The position numbers and the translations under genes were made by a program. The notes below the pieces were generated by a model. That model worked only from the letters and a program-made list of their open reading frames with translations. It was not told where the DNA came from and did no database searches. Positions 1 through 7,934 of a DNA stretch of 7,934 nt are shown one piece after another. Source of the DNA: Planctomycetota bacterium (lineage in GTDB: Bacteria; Planctomycetota; UBA1135; GCA-002686595); NCBI GenBank assembly GCA_011524785.1, contig WTJQ01000415.1, positions 1 through 7,934 on the forward strand, given 5' to 3'. Positions within the stretch are counted from its first letter, which is position 1. Every line of letters starts with the position of its first letter.

Positions 1-174
1 GGTGATGCCGCGCTCGCGCTCGGCCGCCAGCCAGTCCATGGCCGCCGAGCCCTCGTCGACGCGCCCGAAGCGGCGCTCGACGCCCCCGTGCACGAGCAGG
101 CGCTCCGTGACGGTGGTCTTCCCGGCGTCGATGTGCGCTGCGATGCCGAGGTTGCGGATCCGGTCGAGGGGCAC
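1..174 (-). CDS. fusA: Elongation factor G, N-terminal 58 residues (3' part outside window)
   Basis: EF-G is the GTPase that drives translocation and, with RRF, ribosome recycling. The visible residues contain RIRNLGI (5-11), the P-loop AHIDAGKT (13-20), TERLL and, at 55-58, RGIT with the switch I threonine. The start must be the GTG at 174-172: an in-frame TAG (the stop of the preceding gene) lies nine bases upstream, and no other start lies before the P-loop. AGGA seven bases upstream is a partial Shine-Dalgarno sequence overlapping that stop, so translation is probably coupled. The stretch [22 protein letters not shown] (37-58) mixes features: MDW as in ordinary EF-G, and VDxG plus ERERGIT as in the EFG2-type paralogues of planctomycetes, spirochaetes and mitochondria. 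The subtype cannot be settled from 58 residues. The str position supports the fusA call. Confidence 0.9.
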   Translation of the reverse strand, partial: MPLDRIRNLGIAAHIDAGKTTVTERLLVHGGVERRFGRVDEGSAAMDWLAAERERGIT

Positions 175-183
175 CCCGGGATC

Positions 184-681
184 CTACGCCGGACGAGCCG
201 CGGGATCCCAGGTCATGCCGGCCGCGCGCGCTGGCTCCCAGAGCAGCGGGTTCGCCTGCAGGAACGCGTCCCGGAACCTGTAGGCCTCGAGGAGCTCGGG
301 ACGCACCACGCCGGTGAGGGCGAGCGCCGCCCACAGGGCCTCCACCGAGGCGAGGCCGCCGTCGGGGTCGGGCGTGATCCGGCTGCGGCGGGGGTAGGCC
401 GTCACGAGGGAAGGCAGGCGCCTGCGGATGGGCGCTCCCTCGACGGTCCGTAGGAGGGTCGGTAGCCGGCGCCAGTTGGAGTCCACCAGCAGGAGGTCCA
501 GGCCCCGATCACCGGGGCCGAGCTCCTCCCCCTCGTGGTGCAGGAGGATCCTCCCCTCGGCCTGCACACGCCGGTCCGGGGCGTACTCCAGGAACCGCAC
601 GCCCTCGAGCCCGCGCAGCGGCGTGAGGCTGCACTTCTTCACGCTCTCGCGCGGGTCGCGCAGGATCAGGACCTCGGACAT
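184..681 (-). CDS. tsr3: Tsr3-like (DUF367 / Ribo_biogen_C) predicted rRNA aminocarboxypropyltransferase, 165 aa
   Basis: The protein resembles Tsr3 along its length. In eukaryotes and archaea Tsr3 transfers the 3-amino-3-carboxypropyl group of S-adenosylmethionine to a helix-31 loop nucleotide of small-subunit rRNA. In order: ILRDPRESVKKCSLTPL (6-22) matches the N-terminal KKC region; GRILLHHEGEELGPGDRG (43-60) matches the G-x-I/L-L-L-x-P ... S-x-x-DR stretch; LLVDSNW (64-70) stands where Tsr3 has LDCSW; RRLPSLVTAYP (87-97) for RKLPxLVAANP; LASVEALWAAL (110-120) for LSTxEALAAAL; YRFRDAFLQAN (134-144) for FKWGxxFLxLN. There is no signal peptide or membrane segment, so a cytoplasmic enzyme is expected. 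Altered residues are the Cys of DCSW (here Ser) and the NPVNYG and KWG elements. The ATG is the natural start but lacks a Shine-Dalgarno sequence. It ends in TAG nine bases before fusA. The related DTW family fits less well. Family assignment is by eye; substrate and activity are inferred. Confidence 0.72.
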   Translation of the reverse strand: MSEVLILRDPRESVKKCSLTPLRGLEGVRFLEYAPDRRVQAEGRILLHHEGEELGPGDRGLDLLLVDSNWRRLPTLLRTVEGAPIRRRLPSLVTAYPRRSRITPDPDGGLASVEALWAALALTGVVRPELLEAYRFRDAFLQANPLLWEPARAAGMTWDPAARPA

Positions 682-714
682 CGAGAGAGGGGCGAGCGAG
701 GGAGCCGGATACGA

Positions 715-740
715 CAGGACCCCGCGCGAGCGGGGTCCTG
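715..740 (-). terminator. Perfect 11-bp hairpin between rpsG and the tsr3-like gene (attenuator, processing site or weak terminator)
   Basis: In the transcript the arms CAGGACCCCGC and GCGGGGUCCUG pair perfectly over 11 bp around a 4-base loop. The hairpin begins 20 bases after the rpsG stop and ends 33 bases before the next ATG. The bases after the 3' arm (UCGUAUCCGG) lack a U-run, so a standard intrinsic terminator is unlikely. It could be a partial terminator, an RNase cleavage site or a 3'-end stabiliser that sets S12/S7 levels apart from the downstream genes. The hairpin is certain from sequence, its role is not; the type given is the closest available. Confidence 0.5.
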
Positions 741-760
741 CGAGGCGGCGAGCGCCAGGG

Positions 761-1234
761 TCAGCGCGCGTAGTGCGCGTAGGCCTTGTTGGCGTCGGCC
801 ATCTTGTGGATGTTCTCCTTCCACTGCACCGAGGCTCCGGTGCCGTTGTAGGCGTCGACGAACTCCTCGGCGAGGCGCTGCGCCATGGGCTTGCCCTTCT
901 TCTTGCGGGAGTTGTCGATGACCCACCGGATCGCCAGGGACTGCTGGCGGTTCTTCTTCACCTCGCGGGGCACCTGGTAGTTGGCACCACCAACGCGCTT
1001 GGAGCGCACCTCGACCATCGGCTTCGCGTTCTCGATGGCCTGGGTGAAGATCTCGACGGGCTCCACGTCGGGGAGCTTCTGGGAGGCGAGGTCGAGCGCC
1101 TCGTAGAACACCGCCTGCGCAGTGCTCTTCTTCCCGTCGAGCATGATCTTGTTGATGATCTTGGTCGCGAGCATCGAGCCGAACTTGGGGTCCGGCTTGA
1201 GGTACTGCGCGGTGGACTTGTAGTTGCGGGGCAT
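761..1234 (-). CDS. rpsG: 30S ribosomal protein S7 (complete, 157 aa)
   Basis: S7 is the primary binder that starts assembly of the 30S head and contacts the 3' domain of 16S rRNA near the E site. Its length is normal for bacterial S7 (about 156 aa). Recognisable stretches are KIINKIMLDGKKSTAQ at 25-40, PMVEVRSKRVGGANYQVPRE at 72-91, AIRWVIDNSRKKK at 101-113 and the C-terminal KMADANKAYAHYAR. The ATG gives the expected N-terminus MPRNYKS. There is no Shine-Dalgarno sequence; instead the coding strand has ACCTCC four bases before the ATG, the same sense as the 16S anti-Shine-Dalgarno core. In E. coli S7 represses the str mRNA at the rpsL-rpsG junction. The junction here is only 33 bases, and no equivalent site can be recognised in it. 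Confidence 0.98.
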   Translation of the reverse strand: MPRNYKSTAQYLKPDPKFGSMLATKIINKIMLDGKKSTAQAVFYEALDLASQKLPDVEPVEIFTQAIENAKPMVEVRSKRVGGANYQVPREVKKNRQQSLAIRWVIDNSRKKKGKPMAQRLAEEFVDAYNGTGASVQWKENIHKMADANKAYAHYAR

Positions 1235-1267
1235 GGTCGGAGGTGGGGCTGGGGCGCGGGTCTCGGA

Positions 1268-1642
1268 TCAGCCCTTCGGGCGCTTGGTGCCGTACTTCGA
1301 GCGGCTGCGGCGGCGTCCGTCGACGCCGGAGGCGTCGAGGGTCCCGCGCAGGATGTGGTAGCGAACGCCGGGGAGGTCACGGACGCGGCCGCCACGGATC
1401 AGGACCACGCTGTGCTCCTGGAGGTTGTGGCCCTCACCCGGGATGTAGGCGGTGATCTCCTTGCCGTTGGACAGACGCACACGCGCGATCTTGCGCAGGG
1501 CCGAGTTCGGCTTCTTGGGCGTCTGCGTCTTCACCTGGAGGCACACGCCACGCTTGTGCGGGCACGAGTCCAGGACGGGGGACTTGGACCGCTTGATGGG
1601 CTTCTTGCGGCCCTTGCGGATCAGTTGGTTGATGGTCGGCAT
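1268..1642 (-). CDS. rpsL: 30S ribosomal protein S12 (complete, 124 aa)
   Basis: S12 sits at the decoding centre of the 30S subunit and takes part in tRNA selection and fidelity. The protein is full length and collinear with bacterial S12: [15 protein letters not shown] at the start, [11 protein letters not shown] at 41-51, [11 protein letters not shown] at 68-78, RDLPGVRYH at 88-96 and [10 protein letters not shown] at the end. K43 and K44 of the streptomycin-sensitive loop are present. Position 88 is Arg (codon CGT) where E. coli and M. tuberculosis have Lys. D89, the residue methylthiolated by RimO in E. coli, is conserved. The ATG matches the universal N-terminus, yet the bases before it (CACTCCAAGCG) contain no Shine-Dalgarno sequence. 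It is the first gene after the predicted promoter in the rpoC-rpsL spacer, and rpsG follows after 33 bases. Confidence 0.98.
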   Translation of the reverse strand: MPTINQLIRKGRKKPIKRSKSPVLDSCPHKRGVCLQVKTQTPKKPNSALRKIARVRLSNGKEITAYIPGEGHNLQEHSVVLIRGGRVRDLPGVRYHILRGTLDASGVDGRRRSRSKYGTKRPKG

Positions 1643-1658
1643 CGCTTGGAGTGCGTCG

Positions 1659-1687
1659 GGGTCCGGGACCCGAGGGCCCGGCGGGCC
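1659..1687 (-). promoter_or_regulatory. Two adjacent small GC-rich hairpins in the rpsL leader
   Basis: Two inverted repeats lie side by side between the predicted promoter and the rpsL start. At 1675-1687 the arms GGCCC/GGGCC enclose three bases, and at 1659-1671 the arms GGGTC/GACCC enclose three bases. Both are 5-bp stems, mostly or entirely G-C. The nearer one ends 16 bases before the rpsL ATG, close enough to affect ribosome access. Ribosomal-protein operons are often controlled by a protein binding its own mRNA, so a control role is possible. Short GC stems also arise by chance in such GC-rich DNA. Confidence 0.35.
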
Positions 1688-1733
1688 GGCCAGCGGGGCG
1701 CCTGGAGCGGCTCCTCGCGGGTCGGGGGGAAAG

Positions 1734-1761
1734 ATTCTAGGGCTGGGGGGCCATCCGTCAA
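1734..1761 (-). promoter_or_regulatory. Predicted sigma70-type promoter for the rpsL-rpsG-tsr3-fusA genes
   Basis: On the minus strand TTGACG (1761-1756) and TAGAAT (1739-1734) are separated by 16 bases. Each hexamer matches the consensus (TTGACA, TATAAT) at five of six positions. The site lies in the rpoC-rpsL spacer about 45 bases after the rpoC stop, so the start of transcription would be near 1727 with a leader of about 85 bases before rpsL. The spacer is otherwise extremely GC-rich, which makes the AT-containing TAGAAT stand out. No terminator with a U-run is visible after rpoC, so read-through from rpoBC probably contributes as well. This is a sequence match only. Confidence 0.6.
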
Positions 1762-1806
1762 GCGCCAGGAGGGGTTCCCGGTCGCAGATGGAGGGCCCCC
1801 CCGCCG

Positions 1807-6039
<4,233 letters not shown>

Positions 6040-6046
6040 CGAGAGA

Positions 6047-6051
6047 CCTCC
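6047..6051 (-). promoter_or_regulatory. Shine-Dalgarno sequence of rpoC
   Basis: On the coding strand the rpoB-rpoC spacer reads ACGGAGGTCTCTCG directly before the ATG. GGAGG lies seven bases from the start codon, an ideal distance. It fixes the rpoC start and is the only strong Shine-Dalgarno site in the window. Confidence 0.85.
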
Positions 6052-6056
6052 GTCGA

Positions 6057-7934
6057 TCAGAGGGTGGCTGCCTTCTTGTGCAGCTGCATGTTGAGGCCGA
6101 GGCCCCGGATCTCGTTCGTGAGCACCTCGAAGGACACCGGCGTGCCGGGCTCCAGCACGTTCAGGCCCTTGACCATGGACTCGTAGATCTTGGTCCGACC
6201 GTCGACGTCGTCCGACTTGACGGTGAGGAGCTCCTGCAGGATGGACGCGGCCCCGTAGGCCTCCAGCGCCCAGACCTCCATCTCCCCGAAGCGCTGGCCG
6301 CCGAAGCGCGCCTTACCGCCGAGGGGCTGCTGCGTGATGAGGCTGTAGGGCCCCGTCGCGCGGGCGTGCACCTTCTCGTCGACGAGGTGGTGCAGCTTGA
6401 GCATGTACATGATGCCCACGGTGACCTTCTGCTCGAAGGCCTGGCCGGTCCGGCCGTCGTACAGCTTGAACTTGCCGTCGGCGTCGAACTCGGCCTCCTC
6501 GAGCACCTGCTCGATCTCGTCCTCCTTCGCGCCGTCGAACGCCGGCGTGTAGCAGCGGATCCCGAGCTTGTGGGCGGCGAAGCCCAGGTGCGTCTCGAGG
6601 ATCTGCCCCACGTTCATCCGGCTGGGAACGCCCAGGGGGTTGAGGACGATGTCGACCGGGCGGCCGTCCTCGAGGTAGGGCATGTCCTCCACGGGGCAGA
6701 CCTTGCTGATCACACCCTTGTTGCCGTGGCGGCCGGCCATCTTGTCCCCCACCGAGATGTTGCGCTTGGTGGCGACGTAGACCTTGACCATCTCGAGCAC
6801 GCCGGTCGGCAGCTCGTCCCCGCGGCTGAGGCGGTTGACGATCTTGTTCTTCTCCGCCTCGCGGGCCTCGATGCGGGTCGTCGCGTCGTGGATGGCCTGC
6901 AGGGCGGCCGAGCGGCCAGCCCCCTCGGGAGCAGCCTCGGCGGCCTGCTGGCTGAGGACCTTCACCCGACGCAGCTCGTCGTACGTCGAGGTGTCGTCGA
7001 GCGCGAAGCCCTTGCCGGTGAGGTCGTCCTTGATCTCGACCTTCAGGGCCTCCTGGACCTTCTCGAGCATCGTGGCGGTGTTGCCGCGCAGCGCGCCGAG
7101 GAAGGCCATCTCCGCGTCGCGGATGACGTTGAGGGTCTGGGCCCGCTCGGCATCCGTGAGGTTCACGCGGCGCGAGAACTTCTGCGCGTCGATGACGACC
7201 CCGCGCGTGCCGGGAGGCATCGTCAGGCTGGCGTTCTTCACGTCCACGCCGGCCTTGCCGAAGATCGCGTGGAGCAGCTTCTCCTCGGGGGTCAGCTCGC
7301 TCTTCGACTTCGGTGCGACCTTGCCGACCAGCACGTCGCCGGCCGTCACGAAGGTCCCCACGCGGACGATGCCACCCTCGTCGAGGTTGGCCAGGGCCCG
7401 CTCCCCGACGTTGGGGATGTCCGGGGTGAACTCCTCCTTGCCGAGCTTGGTCTCGCGGATCTCGACCTCGTACTCCTCGATGTGGACCGAGGTGAAGACG
7501 TCGTCCCGCACGAGGCGCTCCGACACGAGGATCGCGTCCTCGTAGTTGAAGCCGTCCCAGGGCATGAAGGCGACCACGAGGTTCTTCCCGAGCGCGAGCT
7601 CGCCCCCATGGCTCGAGGCGCCGTCGGCCAGCAGCTGGCCCTTGACCACTTCATCGCCGACCGCGACCACCGGGCGGTGGTTCTGGGTGGTGCGCTCGTT
7701 CATGCCGCGGAACTTCGTGAGGGGGTACTCGTCCTCCCCCACGATGATCAGGCGGCTGTCCACGTACTCGACCGTGCCCGCGTTCTTCGCGTAGAGCGGC
7801 ATGGAGGAGTTCGCGCTGACGGGCTTCTCCATCCCGGTGCCCACGATCGGGACCTCGGGAATGAGCAGAGGGACGGCCTGGCGCTGCATGTTCGAGCCCA
7901 TCAGCGCGCGGTTCGCGTCGTCGTGCTCGAGGAA
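6057..7934 (-). CDS. rpoB: DNA-directed RNA polymerase subunit beta, C-terminal 625 residues (5' end outside window)
   Basis: This is the C-terminal part of the beta subunit of RNA polymerase, which forms the active-site cleft with beta'. The frame is open to the window edge, so the N-terminal half, including the main rifampicin region, lies outside. The fragment opens with [13 protein letters not shown] and NMQRQAVP, matching E. coli beta near residue 675-690. Numbering from the first visible residue, [12 protein letters not shown] at 396-407 carries the two conserved active-site lysines (K398, K406). [20 protein letters not shown] (432-451) and [20 protein letters not shown] (539-558) form the switch and clamp region. 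Residues about 262-372 are charged and helix-rich, with the position and approximate length of the SI2-type insertion of Gram-negative beta subunits. The protein ends in HKKAATL and a TGA, 17 bases before rpoC, so the two genes are co-transcribed. No frameshift or missing key residue is seen. Identification is near certain. Confidence 0.98.
   Translation of the reverse strand, partial: FLEHDDANRALMGSNMQRQAVPLLIPEVPIVGTGMEKPVSANSSMPLYAKNAGTVEYVDSRLIIVGEDEYPLTKFRGMNERTTQNHRPVVAVGDEVVKGQLLADGASSHGGELALGKNLVVAFMPWDGFNYEDAILVSERLVRDDVFTSVHIEEYEVEIRETKLGKEEFTPDIPNVGERALANLDEGGIVRVGTFVTAGDVLVGKVAPKSKSELTPEEKLLHAIFGKAGVDVKNASLTMPPGTRGVVIDAQKFSRRVNLTDAERAQTLNVIRDAEMAFLGALRGNTATMLEKVQEALKVEIKDDLTGKGFALDDTSTYDELRRVKVLSQQAAEAAPEGAGRSAALQAIHDATTRIEAREAEKNKIVNRLSRGDELPTGVLEMVKVYVATKRNISVGDKMAGRHGNKGVISKVCPVEDMPYLEDGRPVDIVLNPLGVPSRMNVGQILETHLGFAAHKLGIRCYTPAFDGAKEDEIEQVLEEAEFDADGKFKLYDGRTGQAFEQKVTVGIMYMLKLHHLVDEKVHARATGPYSLITQQPLGGKARFGGQRFGEMEVWALEAYGAASILQELLTVKSDDVDGRTKIYESMVKGLNVLEPGTPVSFEVLTNEIRGLGLNMQLHKKAATL

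Noticed and set aside
1..186. A natural Tsr3-EF-G fusion protein by read-through of the TAG.
   Set aside because: The frames match, but a separate GTG with a partial Shine-Dalgarno exists and the EF-G N-terminus has the normal length before the P-loop, so two proteins is the simpler reading.
2..453. Short plus-strand frames over the fusA start and the tsr3-like gene.
   Set aside because: The minus-strand products match known families; the plus-strand products are Arg/Ser/Pro-rich shadows without motifs.
184..681. Assignment of the 165-aa protein to the DTW (TapT-type tRNA aminocarboxypropyltransferase) family.
   Set aside because: DTW proteins have an N-terminal cysteine cluster, a DxTW motif and a basic R-Y-x-L-R segment. 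Here the KKC N-terminus, the RRLPSLVTAYP segment and the final FLQAN fit Tsr3 better.
715..740. A standard intrinsic terminator after rpsG.
   Set aside because: The stem is strong, but the bases following on the coding strand (TCGTATCCGG) contain no T-run. It is kept as a hairpin of uncertain role.
1740..1806. An intrinsic terminator directly after rpoC.
   Set aside because: G- and C-runs are present, but no convincing stem followed by a T-run could be drawn, so no terminator is called.
7850..7934. Rifampicin resistance inferred from RpoB.
   Set aside because: The main resistance clusters lie upstream of the window. The part seen (NMQRQAVP) keeps the conserved Arg, so nothing can be concluded.

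Overview
The window is a conserved core-gene region read entirely on the minus strand, in the order rpoB (3' part) - rpoC - rpsL - rpsG - a Tsr3/DUF367-like gene - fusA (5' end). It joins the rpoBC (rif) block to the start of the str operon. The DNA is very GC-rich, clearly above 60% by eye. The proteins look like those of the Planctomycetota or a related PVC-group lineage. The evidence is the overall sequence of RpoC and S12, and lineage-specific insertions in both RpoB (SI2-type) and RpoC (SI3-type), which Gram-negative lineages carry and Firmicutes and Actinobacteria lack. This placement comes from remembered family sequences, not from a tree.

Layout from high to low coordinates, the direction of transcription: 7934-6057 holds the last 625 codons of rpoB. 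A 17-base spacer with a clear GGAGG precedes rpoC (6039-1807, 1410 aa), whose catalytic and zinc-binding residues are all present. A 164-base spacer (1806-1643) holds a good sigma70-type promoter and two small GC-rich hairpins. It leads into rpsL (1642-1268, S12), then a 33-base spacer and rpsG (1234-761, S7). A 79-base spacer with a perfect 11-bp hairpin follows, then a 165-codon gene (681-184). Nine bases after its stop, in the same frame, fusA starts at a GTG (174) and runs off the window.

The genes supply the transcription and translation machinery: RNA polymerase beta and beta', two 30S proteins, and the translocase EF-G. The unusual member is the 165-aa gene between rpsG and fusA. It resembles Tsr3, the SPOUT-type aminocarboxypropyl transferase that modifies the helix-31 loop of small-subunit rRNA in eukaryotes and archaea. 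Its place inside a bacterial str operon suggests a role in 30S maturation, and it is the best candidate here for something undescribed. Secondary points are a native Arg at S12 position 88, where K88R gives streptomycin resistance in other bacteria, the absence of Shine-Dalgarno sequences on three consecutive genes, and the rpsG-tsr3 hairpin. No mobile element, CRISPR array, tRNA, rRNA or plus-strand gene is supported.
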